From Curvibacter sp. GWA2_64_110 (GTDB lineage Bacteria; Pseudomonadota; Gammaproteobacteria; Burkholderiales; Burkholderiaceae_C), in contig MGPC01000032.1 in NCBI GenBank assembly GCA_001797315.1, positions 1 through 64,000 of the forward strand: DNA of 64,000 bases, given 5' to 3'. A program made the translations under genes and the position numbers. Position 1 is the first letter of the stretch. Each line of letters opens with the position of its first letter. Below, in pieces: positions 1 through 11,798 of the stretch. Below the pieces are notes generated by a model. That model saw nothing but the letters and a program-made list of their open reading frames with translations, made no database searches and was not told the DNA's origin.

Positions 1-908
1 AGCGGCATCAACCGGCCCGACGTGTTCCAGCGCACCGGCAACTATCCCGTCCCGCCGGGTGCCTCCGACATTCCCGGCCTCGAAGTGGCGGGTGAGGTCG
101 TGGGCGGCGATGCTGCAGAACTGGCGCAGGCCGGCCTCAAGCTGGGCGACCGCGTGTGCGCGCTGGTGGCTGGCGGCGGTTATGCCGAACTGTGCACGGC
201 GCCGATCGCGCAGTGCCTGCCGTATCCGAAAGGCGTGAGCGATGTCGAGGCGGCTTCGCTGCCCGAGACCTTCTTCACGGTCTGGAGCAATGTGTTCGAC
301 CGCGGCCGCCTGCAAAAGGGCGAGACGCTGTTGATCCAGGGCGGCTCCAGCGGCATCGGCGTCACTGCCATCCAGCTGGCCAAGGCCATGGGTGCGATAG
401 TGATCGTCACCGCTGGTAGCGACGACAAGTGCGCCGCCTGCCTCAAGCTTGGTGCCGACCACGCCATCAACTACAAGACGCAGGACTTCAAGGACGAGGT
501 CAAGCGCCTGACGGACGGCAAGGGTGTCGACGTCATCCTCGACATGGTGGGGGGCGAGTACGTTGCGCGCGAAGTCGAGAGCCTGGCCGAGGATGGCCGC
601 ATCGTCATCATCGCCGTGCAGGGCGGCACCAAGAGCAGCTTCAATGCCGGCCTGGTGCTGCGCAAGCGCCTGACCATCACCGGCTCCACGCTGCGGCCGC
701 GTCCGGTCGCCTTCAAGCAGGCGATTGCGCAGGCCTGCCTGAAGCATGCCTGGCCGTTGATCGAGGCCGGCAAGATCAAGCCGGTGATTCATAGCACCTT
801 CCCTGCGGTCGATGCGGCGGACGCCACCGGCAGCGGTGCGGCCAAGGCACACGCCCTGATGGAATCGAACCAGCACGTGGGCAAGATCGTCCTGACCTGG
901 AGTGCAGC

Positions 909-912
<4 letters not shown>
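1..912 (+). CDS. NAD(P)H:quinone oxidoreductase, PIG3-like (5' truncated by window)
   Basis: This is a zinc-independent medium-chain dehydrogenase/reductase of the quinone oxidoreductase family, expected to reduce quinone-like substrates with NADPH in the cytosol. The frame is open from base 1 ([16 protein letters not shown]), so the ORF-track GTG start at 22 is only the first candidate inside the window and the true start lies upstream. The family pattern GLEVAGEV is followed by the cofactor-binding stretch [18 protein letters not shown]. The C-terminal part ([11 protein letters not shown], then [17 protein letters not shown]) is typical of PIG3-type proteins. The stop overlaps the tpiA start by 4 nt (ATGA), so the two are probably co-translated. 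Confidence 0.88.
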
Positions 913-1652
<740 letters not shown>

Positions 1653-1688
1653 TAACGGCTGCAGCTTGCTACGAATTTAGGAGTAAAC

Positions 1689-2090
1689 ATGAGTCTCGTT
1701 CTGACCATTCTCTTGGCGGTCCAGCTGCTGTCGGCACTGGCCATGATCGGCCTGATCCTGATCCAGCACGGCAAGGGTGCCGACATGGGTGCGGCCTTCG
1801 GCAGCGGCAGTTCGGGCAGCCTGTTCGGTGCCAGCGGCAGCGCCAACTTCCTGTCGCGTACCACGGCCGTGCTGGCCAGCGTGTTTTTCGTCTGCACGCT
1901 GGCGCTGGCCTACTTCGGCAATACGCGTCCGGCCAGCACGGGCAGTGTGCTGGAGCGCGCGGCCGTGACGGCACCGGCAGCCGAAGGCGCGGCCGGTCCG
2001 GCGACGCAGATTCCCGGCAGCCAGGCGCCCGCAGAACCGGTGCAGACAGCGCCCGCCGCCTCGGGCGCAGCGCAGATTCCGGCCAAGTAA
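1689..2090 (+). CDS. secG: Protein translocase subunit SecG
   Basis: This is the small inner-membrane subunit of the SecYEG translocon, which stimulates protein export. The 133-aa protein has a first membrane helix at residues 2-22, a polar glycine- and serine-rich loop (DMGAAFGSGSSGSLFG), and a second helix near residues 57-76. A long alanine/proline/glutamine-rich tail with no recognised fold follows and makes it longer than E. coli SecG. Such tails are common in Burkholderiales. The ribosome-binding site TTAGGAG lies just before the ATG. Confidence 0.95.
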   Translation: MSLVLTILLAVQLLSALAMIGLILIQHGKGADMGAAFGSGSSGSLFGASGSANFLSRTTAVLASVFFVCTLALAYFGNTRPASTGSVLERAAVTAPAAEGAAGPATQIPGSQAPAEPVQTAPAASGAAQIPAK

Positions 2091-2197
2091 ATTCTCTGAA
2101 GTTGACCCGCGTCAACCGGGATGCGGGGCGTTTTCAGGGTAAACTCTAGGGCTGTCGGGAAAGCGCAATCCTCATGCAATCCCGGCGCATGAGACAA

Positions 2198-2282
2198 GCC
2201 GTCGTGGTGAAATTGGTAGACACGCTATCTTGAGGGGGTAGTGGCGAAAGCTGTGCGAGTTCGAGTCTCGCCGACGGCACCA
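2198..2282 (+). tRNA. tRNA-Leu (anticodon GAG)
   Basis: The 85-nt sequence has the long variable arm of a class II tRNA. The acceptor stem GCCGTCG pairs with CGACGGC. The anticodon stem CTATC/GGTAG encloses the loop TTGAGGG, giving anticodon GAG. The T-arm contains the expected GTTCGAGTC loop and the 3' CCA is encoded. It sits between secG and nuoA, a conserved position in many proteobacteria. Confidence 0.96.
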
Positions 2283-2337
2283 TAAACAGACCTGTTGGAT
2301 CCAGTCCGACGGGGTAAACGGTGATCAGAATCTCAAG

Positions 2338-2697
2338 ATGAACCTCGATCAGTACCTTCCCGTTCTCCTGTTCATCTTGGTCGGCATCGCGGTAGGCATC
2401 CTTCCCCAAGTGCTCGGCTACATCCTCGGTCCGAACCGGCCCGACGCGGCAAAAAATTCCCCTTACGAGTGTGGCTTCGAAGCGTTTGAAGACGCGCGCA
2501 TGAAGTTCGACGTGCGCTACTACCTCGTCGCCATTCTTTTCATTCTGTTCGATCTGGAAATTGCCTTTCTCTTCCCTTGGGCGGTGGCGCTCAAGGAGGT
2601 GGGGGCGGTCGGCTTCTGGGCGGCAGTGGTGTTCCTGGGCATTCTGGTCGTGGGTTTTGTCTACGAGTGGAAAAAAGGCGCCCTGGACTGGGAATAG
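2338..2697 (+). CDS. nuoA: NADH-quinone oxidoreductase subunit A
   Basis: This inner-membrane subunit of proton-pumping complex I is 119 aa with three hydrophobic helices (about residues 7-28, 62-82 and 90-110). The conserved loop [10 protein letters not shown] carries the family cysteine after the first helix, and the acidic motif [12 protein letters not shown] is in helix 2. It is the first gene of a complete nuoA-N operon. Translation starts at an ATG 56 nt after the end of tRNA-Leu. Confidence 0.97.
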   Translation: MNLDQYLPVLLFILVGIAVGILPQVLGYILGPNRPDAAKNSPYECGFEAFEDARMKFDVRYYLVAILFILFDLEIAFLFPWAVALKEVGAVGFWAAVVFLGILVVGFVYEWKKGALDWE

Positions 2698-2727
2698 AAA
2701 TAAGCAGATTTCAAGAGGGCTGATGCC

Positions 2728-3207
2728 ATGATTGAAGGCGTGATGAAAGAGGGCTTTATCACCACCAGTTACGACACGGTGGTGAACTGGGCCAAGACCG
2801 GCTCGCTCTGGCCCATGACCTTCGGTCTGGCCTGCTGCGCGGTCGAGATGATGCATGCCGCGGCAGCGCGTTATGACATCGGCCGTTTCGGCGCCGAGGT
2901 GTTTCGTGCCAGTCCGCGCCAGTCCGACCTGATGATCGTGGCCGGTACGCTGTGCAACAAGATGGCGCCGGCGCTGCGCAAGGTCTACGACCAGATGAGC
3001 GAGCCGCGCTGGGTCATCTCCATGGGCTCCTGCGCCAACGGCGGCGGCTATTACCACTACAGCTACTCGGTGGTGCGCGGCTGCGACCGCATCGTGCCGG
3101 TCGACGTCTATGTGCCGGGCTGCCCGCCCACGGCCGAGGCGCTGATCTACGGCATCATCCAGTTGCAGCAGAAAATCCGCCGTACACAGACCATCGCGCG
3201 CGTCTGA
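2728..3207 (+). CDS. nuoB: NADH-quinone oxidoreductase subunit B
   Basis: This peripheral-arm subunit carries the [4Fe-4S] cluster N2 that passes electrons to ubiquinone. At 159 aa it has all four expected ligand cysteines: the tandem pair in [10 protein letters not shown], one in [10 protein letters not shown] and one in [10 protein letters not shown]. The gene follows nuoA by 30 nt with an AGAGGGC ribosome-binding region, and nuoC begins 10 nt after its stop. Confidence 0.98.
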   Translation: MIEGVMKEGFITTSYDTVVNWAKTGSLWPMTFGLACCAVEMMHAAAARYDIGRFGAEVFRASPRQSDLMIVAGTLCNKMAPALRKVYDQMSEPRWVISMGSCANGGGYYHYSYSVVRGCDRIVPVDVYVPGCPPTAEALIYGIIQLQQKIRRTQTIARV

Positions 3208-3217
3208 GGAATCATTG

Positions 3218-3826
3218 ATGACTGCTATTGCTGTGAATCCCGAAGCTCTCAAGGACACCGTCGCTGCCGCTTTGGGTGGCAAGGTGCGTCGCATCGATGT
3301 CCGTCTGGGTGAAGTCATTGTTGAAGTGGCTGCTGCCGACTACCTGGCTGCGGCGCAGATCCTGCGCGACGCGCCGGGCTGCCGCTTCGAACAGTTGATC
3401 GATCTCTGTGGCGTCGACTATTCCGCCTATGGGGATGGCCGCTGGGAAGGCCTGCGCTTTTGCGTGGTGTCGCACCTGCTGTCGGTCAGCCTGAACCAGC
3501 GCCTGCGCCTCAAGGTGTTTGCCGCCGATGATGACTTCCCCGTGGTCGACTCGCTGGTCGACGTCTGGCGTGCCGCCAACTGGTACGAGCGCGAAGCCTT
3601 CGACCTCTACGGCATCGTGTTCGAGGGGCACGACGACCTGCGCCGCATCCTGACCGACTACGGTTTCATCGGCCACCCCTTCCGCAAGGACTTCCCGCTG
3701 TCCGGCCATGTCGAGATGCGCTACGACGCCGAGCAGCAGCGTGTGGTCTATCAGCCGGTGAGCATCGAGCCGCGCGAGATCACGCCGCGCATCATCCGTG
3801 AAGACAACTACGGAGGCCTGAACTGA
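3218..3826 (+). CDS. nuoC: NADH-quinone oxidoreductase subunit C
   Basis: This 30-kDa-type subunit of the peripheral arm has no cofactor and binds next to NuoD near the quinone site. The family signature is visible as [27 protein letters not shown] (quoted in two overlapping parts: [16 protein letters not shown] and [13 protein letters not shown]), followed by [18 protein letters not shown]. The ORF track begins at a TTG at 3215, but the ATG at 3218 is preceded by GAGGA at a good distance and is chosen here, giving 202 aa. C and D are separate genes, unlike the fused nuoCD of enterobacteria. Confidence 0.97.
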   Translation: MTAIAVNPEALKDTVAAALGGKVRRIDVRLGEVIVEVAAADYLAAAQILRDAPGCRFEQLIDLCGVDYSAYGDGRWEGLRFCVVSHLLSVSLNQRLRLKVFAADDDFPVVDSLVDVWRAANWYEREAFDLYGIVFEGHDDLRRILTDYGFIGHPFRKDFPLSGHVEMRYDAEQQRVVYQPVSIEPREITPRIIREDNYGGLN

Positions 3827-3828
3827 TC

Positions 3829-5082
3829 ATGGCCGAGATCAAGAACTACACGCTGAATTTTGGTCCCCAGCACCCGGCCGCGCACGGCGTGCTGCGCCTG
3901 GTGCTGGAGCTTGATGGTGAGGTGGTGCAGCGCGCCGACCCGCACATCGGCCTGTTGCACCGCGCCACCGAGAAACTTGCCGAAAGCAAGACCTACATCC
4001 AGTCGCTGCCCTACATGGACCGTCTGGACTATGTCTCGATGATGTGCAACGAGCAGGCCTACTGCCTGGCCATCGAGAAGCTGCTGGGCATCGAGGTGCC
4101 GCTGCGCGCCAAGTACATCCGCACCATGTTCGGCGAGATCACGCGCCTGCTCAACCACCTGATGTGGCTGGGTTCACACGGCAACGACTGCGGCAGCTCG
4201 ACCATCCTGATCTACACCTTCCGTGAGCGTGAAGACCTGTTCGACATGTACGAGGCGGTGAGCGGTGCGCGCATGCACGCGGCCTACTTCCGTCCGGGCG
4301 GCGTCTACCGCGACCTGCCGGATACCATGCCGCAGTACCAGGCGAACAAGATCCGCAATGCCAAGGCGATTGCCGAGTTCAATGCCAATCGCCAGGGTTC
4401 GCTGCTCGACTTCATTGACGATTTCTGCGCCCGTTTCCCCAAGTGCGTGGACGAGTACGAAACCCTGCTGACCGACAACCGCATCTGGAAGCAGCGTACG
4501 GTCGGTATCGGCGTCGTCACGGCCGAGCGCGCGCTGAACCTGGGCATGACCGGCCCGATGCTGCGCGGCTCCGGCATCGCCTGGGACCTGCGCAAGCAGC
4601 AGCCCTACGACGCCTATGAGTACGTGGACTTCGATGTCCCGCTCGGCAAGACCGGCGACAGCTACGACCGTTATCTGGTGCGCGTGCAGGAGATGCGCGA
4701 GTCCAACCGCATCATCAAGCAGTGCGTGGACTGGCTGCGCGCCAACCCCGGCCCGGTGATCACCGACAACCACAAGGTGGCAGCGCCGGCGCGCGAGGCC
4801 ATGAAGTCGAACATGGAAGAGCTGATCCACCACTTCAAGCTTTTCACCGAAGGTTTTCATGTGCCTGAAGGCGAGGCCTATGCCGCCGTCGAGCACCCGA
4901 AGGGCGAGTTCGGCATCTACCTGGTGAGCGATGGCGCCAACAAGCCCTACCGCCTCAAGATCCGCGCCCCGGGTTTCGCCCATCTGGCAACCCTGGACGA
5001 GCTGGCCCGCGGCCACATGCTGGCCGACGCCGTGGCCATCATCGGCACCCTGGACATCGTGTTTGGAGAGATTGATCGATGA
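3829..5082 (+). CDS. nuoD: NADH-quinone oxidoreductase subunit D
   Basis: This 49-kDa-type subunit forms much of the ubiquinone-binding pocket and is related to the large subunit of NiFe hydrogenases. At 417 aa it is normal length. It shows the N-terminal [15 protein letters not shown] motif with the quinone-headgroup histidine region, [12 protein letters not shown], and the conserved C-terminal FGEIDR. The start follows the nuoC stop by 2 nt, and the stop overlaps the nuoE start by 4 nt. Confidence 0.98.
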   Translation: MAEIKNYTLNFGPQHPAAHGVLRLVLELDGEVVQRADPHIGLLHRATEKLAESKTYIQSLPYMDRLDYVSMMCNEQAYCLAIEKLLGIEVPLRAKYIRTMFGEITRLLNHLMWLGSHGNDCGSSTILIYTFREREDLFDMYEAVSGARMHAAYFRPGGVYRDLPDTMPQYQANKIRNAKAIAEFNANRQGSLLDFIDDFCARFPKCVDEYETLLTDNRIWKQRTVGIGVVTAERALNLGMTGPMLRGSGIAWDLRKQQPYDAYEYVDFDVPLGKTGDSYDRYLVRVQEMRESNRIIKQCVDWLRANPGPVITDNHKVAAPAREAMKSNMEELIHHFKLFTEGFHVPEGEAYAAVEHPKGEFGIYLVSDGANKPYRLKIRAPGFAHLATLDELARGHMLADAVAIIGTLDIVFGEIDR

Positions 5083-5567
5083 TCTCTGATTCCATCAAGA
5101 CGCGCTTCGCCAAAGAGGTCGCGAAATACCCGGCCGAGCAGAAGCAGTCGGCCGTCATGGCCTGCCTGTCCATCGTGCAGCAGGAGCTCGGCCATGTGAG
5201 TGCCGACAGCGAGGCGGAGATCGCCGCCTACCTCGACATGGCGCCGATGGCCGTGCACGAGGTGACGACCTTCTACAACATGTACAACCAGCAGCCGGTG
5301 GGCAAGTACAAGCTCAACGTCTGTACCAACCTGCCGTGCCAGCTGCGCGACGGTGGCAAGGCACTCAAGCACCTGGAGCACAAGCTGGGCATCGCCATGG
5401 GCGAGACCACGGCTGACGGCCTGTTCACGCTGCAGCAGAGCGAATGCCTCGGTGCCTGCGCCGATTCGCCGGTGATGCTGGTCAACGACCGCACCATGTG
5501 CAGCTTCATGTCGAATGACAAGCTCGATCAGCTGGTCGACGGCCTGAAGTCAGCGGAGAGCAAATGA
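5079..5567 (+). CDS. nuoE: NADH-quinone oxidoreductase subunit E
   Basis: This thioredoxin-fold subunit of the NADH-input module binds [2Fe-2S] cluster N1a. The 162-aa protein has the helical N-terminal part followed by the ligand cysteines in [12 protein letters not shown] and [12 protein letters not shown]. It overlaps nuoD upstream and nuoF downstream by 4 nt each (ATGA junctions), consistent with tight translational coupling of the E-F pair that forms the NADH-oxidising module. Confidence 0.97.
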   Translation: MISDSIKTRFAKEVAKYPAEQKQSAVMACLSIVQQELGHVSADSEAEIAAYLDMAPMAVHEVTTFYNMYNQQPVGKYKLNVCTNLPCQLRDGGKALKHLEHKLGIAMGETTADGLFTLQQSECLGACADSPVMLVNDRTMCSFMSNDKLDQLVDGLKSAESK

Positions 5568-6943
5568 TGTCGGCTGAAAAAATCCTGTCCCAGTTTGCCG
5601 CCACCGGCGTCCAGACCTGTTTCCACGACCGTCACATCAACCCGCAGATCTATGCTGGCTTGAATGGCAGCAATTGGAGCCTGAAGGACTACGAGGCGCG
5701 CGGCGGCTACCAGGCCTTGCGCAAGATCCTCGGCAAGGACGGTTCGGCCCCGAACCCCGAAACCGGTATGGCGGGGATGACGCAAGACCAGGTGATTGCC
5801 ACCGTCAAGGAATCTTCCTTGCGCGGCCGCGGCGGCGCCGGCTTCCCCACCGGCCTGAAGTGGAGCTTCATGCCGCGTCAGTTCCCGGGCCAGAAGTACC
5901 TGGTGTGCAACTCCGACGAGGGCGAGCCGGGGACCTGCAAGGACCGCGACATCCTGATGTACAACCCGCACATCGTGATCGAAGGCATGGCTATCGCGGC
6001 CTACGCCATGGGCATCACGGTCGGCTACAACTACATCCACGGCGAGATCTTCCAGGTCTACGAACGCTTCGAAGCGGCGCTGGAAGAGGCGCGCGCCGCC
6101 GGCCTGCTGGGCAACAATATCCTGGGCAGCAGCTTCAGCTTCCAGCTGCATGCGCACCACGGCTTCGGCGCCTACATCTGCGGCGAAGAAACCGCACTGC
6201 TGGAGTCGCTCGAAGGCAAGAAGGGCCAGCCGCGCTTCAAGCCGCCGTTCCCGGCCAGCTTCGGCCTGTACGGCAAGCCCACCACCATCAACAACACCGA
6301 GACCTTCGCGGCTGTGCCCTGGATCATCCGCAACGGCGGCCAGGCCTACCTGGAGTGCGGCAAACCCAACAACGGCGGCACCAAGATCTTCTCGATCAGC
6401 GGCGACGTCGAGCGCCCGGGCAACTACGAGATCCCGATGGGCACGCCCTTTGCCAAGCTGCTCGAACTCGCCGGCGGCGTGCGCGGCGGTCGCCAGCTCA
6501 AGGCCGTGATCCCCGGCGGCTCCTCGGCGCCGGTGCTGCCGGCCAACATCATCATGGAATGCACGATGGACTACGACTCCATCGCCAAGGCCGGCTCCAT
6601 GCTGGGCTCGGGCGCGGTGATCGTGATGGACGAGACCCGCTGCATGGTCAAGTCGCTGCAACGCCTCTCGTACTTCTACATGCACGAGTCGTGCGGCCAG
6701 TGCACGCCCTGCCGCGAGGGCACGGGCTGGCTGTCGCGCGTGGTCGACCGGATCGAGACCGGCCACGGTCGTCCCGAAGACATGGACCTGCTCGACAACG
6801 TGGCAGAAAACATCCAGGGCCGCACCATCTGTGCGCTGGGCGACGCCGCGGCGATGCCGGTGCGCGCCATGATCAAGCATTTCCGGCACGAATTCGAACA
6901 TCACGTAGCGCACAAGACCTGCATGGTCCCGGCCTACGTCTGA
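5564..6943 (+). CDS. nuoF: NADH-quinone oxidoreductase subunit F
   Basis: This subunit binds NADH and FMN and the [4Fe-4S] cluster N3, and is the electron entry point of complex I. The 459-aa protein has the NADH/FMN glycine-rich stretch [13 protein letters not shown], the FMN-binding [15 protein letters not shown], and the cluster motif [11 protein letters not shown] with a fourth cysteine in [11 protein letters not shown]. The gene opens with two in-frame ATG codons (5564 and 5567). Either could be used. Confidence 0.98.
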   Translation: MMSAEKILSQFAATGVQTCFHDRHINPQIYAGLNGSNWSLKDYEARGGYQALRKILGKDGSAPNPETGMAGMTQDQVIATVKESSLRGRGGAGFPTGLKWSFMPRQFPGQKYLVCNSDEGEPGTCKDRDILMYNPHIVIEGMAIAAYAMGITVGYNYIHGEIFQVYERFEAALEEARAAGLLGNNILGSSFSFQLHAHHGFGAYICGEETALLESLEGKKGQPRFKPPFPASFGLYGKPTTINNTETFAAVPWIIRNGGQAYLECGKPNNGGTKIFSISGDVERPGNYEIPMGTPFAKLLELAGGVRGGRQLKAVIPGGSSAPVLPANIIMECTMDYDSIAKAGSMLGSGAVIVMDETRCMVKSLQRLSYFYMHESCGQCTPCREGTGWLSRVVDRIETGHGRPEDMDLLDNVAENIQGRTICALGDAAAMPVRAMIKHFRHEFEHHVAHKTCMVPAYV

Positions 6944-6967
6944 GTCCTATACCCCGAGCACACGAAC

Positions 6968-9088
6968 ATGGTTGAAATCGAACTCGATGGCAAGAAGGTG
7001 GAGGTGGTGGAAGGCAGCATGGTCATGCATGCGGCCGAGAAATCCGGCACCTACATTCCGCATTTCTGCTACCACAAGAAGCTCAGCATCGCGGCCAACT
7101 GCCGCATGTGCCTGGTCGACGTGGAAAAGGCGCCCAAGGCCATGCCAGCGTGTGCCACACCGGTGACGCAGGGCATGGTCGTGCGCACGAAGAGCGACAA
7201 GGCAGTCAAGGCGCAGAAGTCGGTGATGGAGTTCCTGCTCATCAACCACCCGCTGGACTGCCCGATCTGCGACCAGGGCGGCGAATGCCAGCTGCAGGAT
7301 CTGGCCGTCGGCTACGGTGCCTCCTCCTCGCGTTATGAAGAGGAAAAGCGCGTCGTGTTCCACAAGGATGTCGGTTCGCTGATCTCGATGGAAGAGATGA
7401 GCCGTTGCATCCACTGCACCCGCTGCGTGCGCTTCGGCCAGGAAGTGGCCGGCGTCATGGAGCTGGGCATGTCGCACCGCGGCGAGCATTCCGAGATCGA
7501 GACCTTCGTCGGCCACTCGGTCGATTCCGAACTGTCCGGCAACATGATCGACATCTGCCCGGTCGGCGCGCTGACCAGCAAGCCGTTCCGCTACCAGGCC
7601 CGTACCTGGGAGCTGAGCCGCCGCAAATCGGTCAGCCCGCACGACTCCACCGGCGCCAACCTGATCGTGCAGGTCAAGAACAACAAGGTCATGCGTGTCG
7701 TGCCGCTGGAAAACGAAGCCGTCAACGAGTGCTGGATCGCCGACCGCGACCGCTTCTCCTACGAAGCGCTGGACAGCCAGGAGCGCCTGACCCAGCCCAT
7801 GATCAAGCACGGCGGCGAGTGGAAAACCGTCGACTGGCAGACGGCGCTGGAATACGTGGCCAAGAGCTTCAAGCATATCCAGGCCGAGCATGGCGCCAGC
7901 AGCATCGGCGCCTTGGTCAGCCCGCATAGCACGCTCGAAGAGCTGTACCTGGCCGGCGCGCTGCTGCGCGGCCTGGGCAGCGACAACATCGACCACCGCC
8001 TGCGCCAGGCCGAATTCGCCAAGAGCGAAGGCGTTCACTGGCTCGGGACCTCGATTGAATCCCTGACCCAGCTCCAGCGCGTGCTGGTGGTCGGCGCCAA
8101 CCTGCGCAAGGACCATCCGCTGTTCGCCCAGCGCATTCGCCAAGCCGTGCGCCATGGCGCCGCTGTCAACGCCATCACGTCCAAGGCCCTGTTCAAGGAT
8201 GCCGATGCCTGGGCCATGCGCGTGGCCAACGCTGTCGTGGCCGAAGCGTCGGCCTGGGGCCAGTCGCTGGCTGACGTGGCGGCCGCGATTGCCGCTGAAA
8301 AAGGCGTGAGCGCACCGGCTGCCGGCCAGGCCACACCGCAAGCGCAAGCCATTGCCAAGTCGCTACTCGGCGGTGAGCGCAAGGCTATCTTGCTGGGCAA
8401 CGCGGCGGCGCACCACGCCAACGCTTCCAGCCTGCTGGCCCTGGCCAACTGGATCGCAGCGCAGACCGGCGCGACCGTGGGTTATCTCACCGAAGCCGCC
8501 AATACCGTGGGCGCACAGTGGGTCAAGGCCCAGCCGCAGACGGGCGGCCTGAACGCTGCGCAGATGTTGGCTGGTGGCCTCAAGGCTGCCATTCTTCTCA
8601 ACACCGAACCCGAGTTCGACTCCGCTGCCGGCCAGAAGGCGGCCGAGGGCCTGAGCAAGGTTGACACGGTGGTGACCTTGAGCCCGTTCAAGACCAACCT
8701 GGCCTTCAGCGATGTGCTGCTGCCGATCGCGCCGTTCACCGAAACCTCGGGCAGCTTCGCCAACGCCGAAGGCCGCTTGCAGAGTTTCCATGCCGTGGTC
8801 AAGCCGCTGGGCGAGACCCGTCCGGCCTGGAAGGTGCTGCGCGTGCTGGGCAATCTGCTCGGTCTGCCGGGCTTCGAATTCGAAACCTCGCAGGAAGTGC
8901 TGGCCGCGGCAACGGCCACGCCGGTGAACCTGTCCAATGCCACCCAGGCCGGCATCACGCTGAGCGCCTCGGCGGACGAACCGGTGGTGGCTTCGATCTA
9001 CCAACTTGACGGCCTGGTCCGTCGTGCGCCATCGCTGCAGTTGACGGCCGATGCGCGTGCTGCGCGTGAAGAAGGGGTGGCAGCATGA
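6968..9088 (+). CDS. nuoG: NADH-quinone oxidoreductase subunit G
   Basis: This largest peripheral subunit carries several iron-sulfur clusters and a molybdopterin-oxidoreductase-like domain that has lost the cofactor. An N-terminal [2Fe-2S] ferredoxin domain ([18 protein letters not shown]) is followed by the HxxxCxxCxxxxxC-type site [18 protein letters not shown], then [13 protein letters not shown] and [13 protein letters not shown]. The rest (about residues 220-680) is the inactive molybdopterin-like domain. At 706 aa it is somewhat shorter than many proteobacterial NuoG proteins. nuoH overlaps by 4 nt. Confidence 0.97.
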   Translation: MVEIELDGKKVEVVEGSMVMHAAEKSGTYIPHFCYHKKLSIAANCRMCLVDVEKAPKAMPACATPVTQGMVVRTKSDKAVKAQKSVMEFLLINHPLDCPICDQGGECQLQDLAVGYGASSSRYEEEKRVVFHKDVGSLISMEEMSRCIHCTRCVRFGQEVAGVMELGMSHRGEHSEIETFVGHSVDSELSGNMIDICPVGALTSKPFRYQARTWELSRRKSVSPHDSTGANLIVQVKNNKVMRVVPLENEAVNECWIADRDRFSYEALDSQERLTQPMIKHGGEWKTVDWQTALEYVAKSFKHIQAEHGASSIGALVSPHSTLEELYLAGALLRGLGSDNIDHRLRQAEFAKSEGVHWLGTSIESLTQLQRVLVVGANLRKDHPLFAQRIRQAVRHGAAVNAITSKALFKDADAWAMRVANAVVAEASAWGQSLADVAAAIAAEKGVSAPAAGQATPQAQAIAKSLLGGERKAILLGNAAAHHANASSLLALANWIAAQTGATVGYLTEAANTVGAQWVKAQPQTGGLNAAQMLAGGLKAAILLNTEPEFDSAAGQKAAEGLSKVDTVVTLSPFKTNLAFSDVLLPIAPFTETSGSFANAEGRLQSFHAVVKPLGETRPAWKVLRVLGNLLGLPGFEFETSQEVLAAATATPVNLSNATQAGITLSASADEPVVASIYQLDGLVRRAPSLQLTADARAAREEGVAA

Positions 9089-10167
9089 TCGATGCGCTGT
9101 ACAACGGCGGCCTGAACCTGCTGGCCGCCAACTGGTGGACCGCGATGGCCTGGCCTGTGATCTGGATCCTGCTCAAGATCGTGGTGGTGCTCGCGCCGCT
9201 GATGGGTGCCGTGGCCTACCTGACGCTGTGGGAGCGCAAGCTGCTGGGCTTCATGCAGGTGCGCTTCGGTCCCAACCGGGTGGGCCCCTTCGGCCTGCTG
9301 CAGCCGATCGCCGACGCGCTCAAGCTGCTGACCAAGGAAATCATCCAGCCTTCGGCGGCCAGCAGCGGTCTGTTCCGCCTCGGTCCGATCATGGCCATCA
9401 TGCCGGCGCTGGCCGCCTGGGTGGCGATCCCCTTCGGGCCGGACGTGGCGCTGACCAACGTCAATGCCGGCCTGCTGCTGATCATGGCCATCACCTCGAT
9501 CGAGGTCTATGGCGTCATCATTGCCGGCTGGGCTTCCAACTCCAAATACGCCTTCCTCGGCGCGCTGCGCGCCTCGGCCCAGATGGTGAGCTACGAGATC
9601 GCCATGGGTTTCTGCTTCCTGGTGGTGCTGATGGTGTCGGGCAGCATGAATCTGACCGACATCGTGCAAGGGCAGGGCAAGGGTTATTTCAGCGACATGG
9701 GTCTGAGCTTCCTGTCGTGGAACTGGCTGCCGCTGCTGCCGATTTTCATGGTCTACCTGATCTCCGGTGTCGCCGAGACCAACCGCCACCCCTTCGACGT
9801 GGTGGAAGGCGAAGCCGAAATCGTGGCCGGCCACATGGTCGAGTACTCGGGCATGGGCTTCGCCATCTTCTTCCTGGCTGAATATGCCAGCATGTGGCTG
9901 GTGTCCATCCTGGCGGTGATCATGTTCCTCGGCGGCTGGATGTCCCCGATCGACAGCGCGCTGTTCAACTGGATCCCGGGCTGGATCTGGCTGGGCGCCA
10001 AGACCTTTGTCGTGGTCTCGATGTTCATCTGGATTCGCGCCACCTTCCCGCGTTTCCGCTATGACCAGATCATGCGTCTGGGCTGGAAGATCTTCATCCC
10101 GGTCACCCTGGTGTGGCTGCTCATCGTCGGCATCTGGATGCAGACGCCGTGGAATATCTGGAATTGA
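9085..10167 (+). CDS. nuoH: NADH-quinone oxidoreductase subunit H
   Basis: This membrane subunit joins the peripheral and membrane arms and contributes to the quinone tunnel. The 360-aa protein has about eight hydrophobic helices. Visible hallmarks are [20 protein letters not shown], the charged loop [19 protein letters not shown] and the late loop [18 protein letters not shown]. It overlaps nuoG by 4 nt. Unusually for this operon, a 97-nt spacer holding a repeat-like element separates it from nuoI. Confidence 0.98.
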   Translation: MIDALYNGGLNLLAANWWTAMAWPVIWILLKIVVVLAPLMGAVAYLTLWERKLLGFMQVRFGPNRVGPFGLLQPIADALKLLTKEIIQPSAASSGLFRLGPIMAIMPALAAWVAIPFGPDVALTNVNAGLLLIMAITSIEVYGVIIAGWASNSKYAFLGALRASAQMVSYEIAMGFCFLVVLMVSGSMNLTDIVQGQGKGYFSDMGLSFLSWNWLPLLPIFMVYLISGVAETNRHPFDVVEGEAEIVAGHMVEYSGMGFAIFFLAEYASMWLVSILAVIMFLGGWMSPIDSALFNWIPGWIWLGAKTFVVVSMFIWIRATFPRFRYDQIMRLGWKIFIPVTLVWLLIVGIWMQTPWNIWN

Positions 10168-10174
10168 ACATGCG

Positions 10175-10262
10175 CCCCCACGCTCATCACTTCGTGTATT
10201 CGCTGCCCCCCGAGGGGGTGTCGTCTGCCTTGGGACGGCCCAGCGGCAGCCGAGGAGCAGGA
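10175..10262 (+). repeat. Hairpin-bearing intergenic repeat-like element between nuoH and nuoI
   Basis: The spacer between nuoH and nuoI contains a GC-rich hairpin, CCCCC-CGA-GGGGG, flanked by CACGCTCATCACTTCGTG on the left and TTGGGACGGCCCAGCGGC on the right. From memory this matches a dispersed intergenic element common in Comamonadaceae genomes. I see only one copy in this window, so the repeat assignment rests on recall. It could act as an mRNA-stability or partial-termination structure inside the operon. Confidence 0.5.
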
Positions 10263-10264
10263 CT

Positions 10265-10774
10265 ATGACCACCGTTACCGCTTCAACCTTCTCCTTCAAA
10301 GACTTCATCAAGAGCTTCATGCTGGTGGAGCTCTTCAAGGGCATGGCCCTGACCGGCCGCTACGCCTTCCGCCGCAAGGTCACGGTGCAGTTCCCGGAAG
10401 AAAAAACGCCGCTGTCGCCGCGCTTTCGCGGCCTGCATGCGCTGCGCCGTTATGACAACGGCGAAGAGCGCTGCATCGCCTGCAAGCTGTGTGAAGCGGT
10501 CTGCCCGGCCATGGCCATCACCATCGAGTCCGATGTGCGGGCCGACGGCAGCCGCCGCACCACGCGCTACGACATCGACCTGACCAAGTGCATCTTCTGC
10601 GGTTTCTGCGAGGAAAGCTGCCCGGTCGACTCCATCGTCGAGACCCATATCTTCGAATACCACGGCGAAAAGCGCGGTGACCTGTACTTCACCAAGGACA
10701 TGCTGCTGGCCGTGGGCGACCGCTACGAAAACGAGATCGCTGCGGCCAAGGCGGCCGATGCCAAGTACCGCTGA
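10265..10774 (+). CDS. nuoI: NADH-quinone oxidoreductase subunit I
   Basis: This TYKY-type subunit carries two [4Fe-4S] clusters (N6a and N6b) linking NuoG to NuoB. Both ferredoxin motifs are present: [12 protein letters not shown] and [12 protein letters not shown]. The ORF track extends upstream to 10007 through the nuoH frame. The ATG at 10265, preceded by GAGGAGCAGGACT, gives the normal 169-aa protein beginning [14 protein letters not shown]. Confidence 0.97.
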   Translation: MTTVTASTFSFKDFIKSFMLVELFKGMALTGRYAFRRKVTVQFPEEKTPLSPRFRGLHALRRYDNGEERCIACKLCEAVCPAMAITIESDVRADGSRRTTRYDIDLTKCIFCGFCEESCPVDSIVETHIFEYHGEKRGDLYFTKDMLLAVGDRYENEIAAAKAADAKYR

Positions 10775-10808
10775 AGACTGTCCCACAGAACCTCACAAAG
10801 ATCGACCC

Positions 10809-11459
10809 ATGGACGTCAAGACTGGTTTCTTCTATCTGTTCTCGCTAGTGCTGCTGTTTGCGGCCTTCCGGGTCATCACGGCGCGCAACCCGGTGCATGC
10901 CGTGCTTTTCCTCATGCTGTCCTTCTCGCAGGCCTCGGCCATCTGGCTGCTGCTCAAGGCCGAGTTCCTCGCCATCACGCTGGTGCTGGTCTACCTCGGT
11001 GCGGTGATGGTGCTGTTCCTGTTCGTGGTCATGATGCTCGACATCAAGATCGACGCATTGCGCCAAGGCTTCTGGAAGCATTTTCCGCTGGCAGTCACCC
11101 TGGGCGCCGTGGTTGTGCTCGAAATGGCCATGGTGCTGATGGCCGGGTTCCGCGTCTCGGAAGAGCCGCGCGTGGCTCAGGTCATCGGCCAGCCGCTGCT
11201 GGAAGTCTCCAATTCCAAGGAGCTGGGCAAGCTGCTCTACACCCAGTACGTCTACCCGGTGCAGGTGGCGGCCGTCATCCTGCTGGTGGCCATGATTGCC
11301 GCCATCGCCCTGACCCTGCGCGCGCGCAAGGACACCAAGACCATCGACCCGTCCGAGCAGGTGCGCGTGCGCGCTGGCGACCGGCTCCATATCGTCAAGC
11401 TCGACCCCACACGCCCGGCGCCTGTCGCCGAGGCTGCGCCTGAGGAGAACAAGGCATGA
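10809..11459 (+). CDS. nuoJ: NADH-quinone oxidoreductase subunit J
   Basis: This membrane subunit has five predicted helices and belongs to the proton-pumping arm next to NuoK and NuoA. The conserved region is visible in [20 protein letters not shown] and the helix-3 segment [19 protein letters not shown]. The track start at 10677 lies in nuoI. The ATG at 10809 gives 216 aa beginning [11 protein letters not shown]. The cytoplasmic C-terminal tail is charged. nuoK overlaps by 4 nt. Confidence 0.96.
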   Translation: MDVKTGFFYLFSLVLLFAAFRVITARNPVHAVLFLMLSFSQASAIWLLLKAEFLAITLVLVYLGAVMVLFLFVVMMLDIKIDALRQGFWKHFPLAVTLGAVVVLEMAMVLMAGFRVSEEPRVAQVIGQPLLEVSNSKELGKLLYTQYVYPVQVAAVILLVAMIAAIALTLRARKDTKTIDPSEQVRVRAGDRLHIVKLDPTRPAPVAEAAPEENKA

Positions 11460-11770
11460 CCCTGACCCTGACACTCGGACATTACCTCACGCTCGGCGCC
11501 ATGTTGTTTGCGCTGGCAGTGGTGGGTATCTTTCTGAACCGCAAGAACCTGATCGTGCTGCTGATGGCCATCGAGCTGATGCTGCTGGCGGTCAACCTGA
11601 ACTTCGTGGCCTTCTCGCACTATCTGGGCGACATGCACGGCCAGGTGTTCGTGTTCTTCATTCTCACCGTGGCAGCGGCCGAGTCGGCCATCGGCCTGGC
11701 CATCCTGGTGCTGCTGTTCCGCAACAAGTCCAGCATCAACGTGGACGAACTCAACACGCTCAAGGGCTGA
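11456..11770 (+). CDS. nuoK: NADH-quinone oxidoreductase subunit K
   Basis: This small three-helix membrane subunit belongs to complex I and is related to MrpC/MnhC antiporter subunits. The 104-aa protein has the two functionally important glutamates in membrane helices: one in [16 protein letters not shown] and one in [18 protein letters not shown]. It overlaps nuoJ by 4 nt. Confidence 0.97.
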   Translation: MTLTLTLGHYLTLGAMLFALAVVGIFLNRKNLIVLLMAIELMLLAVNLNFVAFSHYLGDMHGQVFVFFILTVAAAESAIGLAILVLLFRNKSSINVDELNTLKG

Positions 11771-11798
11771 ACCCGCCGGTTCATCAAGGTACAAGAAG

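Noticed and set aside
2102-2115. FNR-like palindrome TTGACCCGCGTCAA after secG
   Set aside because: Only 8 of 10 consensus positions and no clear promoter placement; kept out as too weak.
2146-3318. 390-aa minus-strand ORF across tRNA-Leu, nuoA and nuoB
   Set aside because: It runs through a tRNA gene and antisense to conserved nuo genes.
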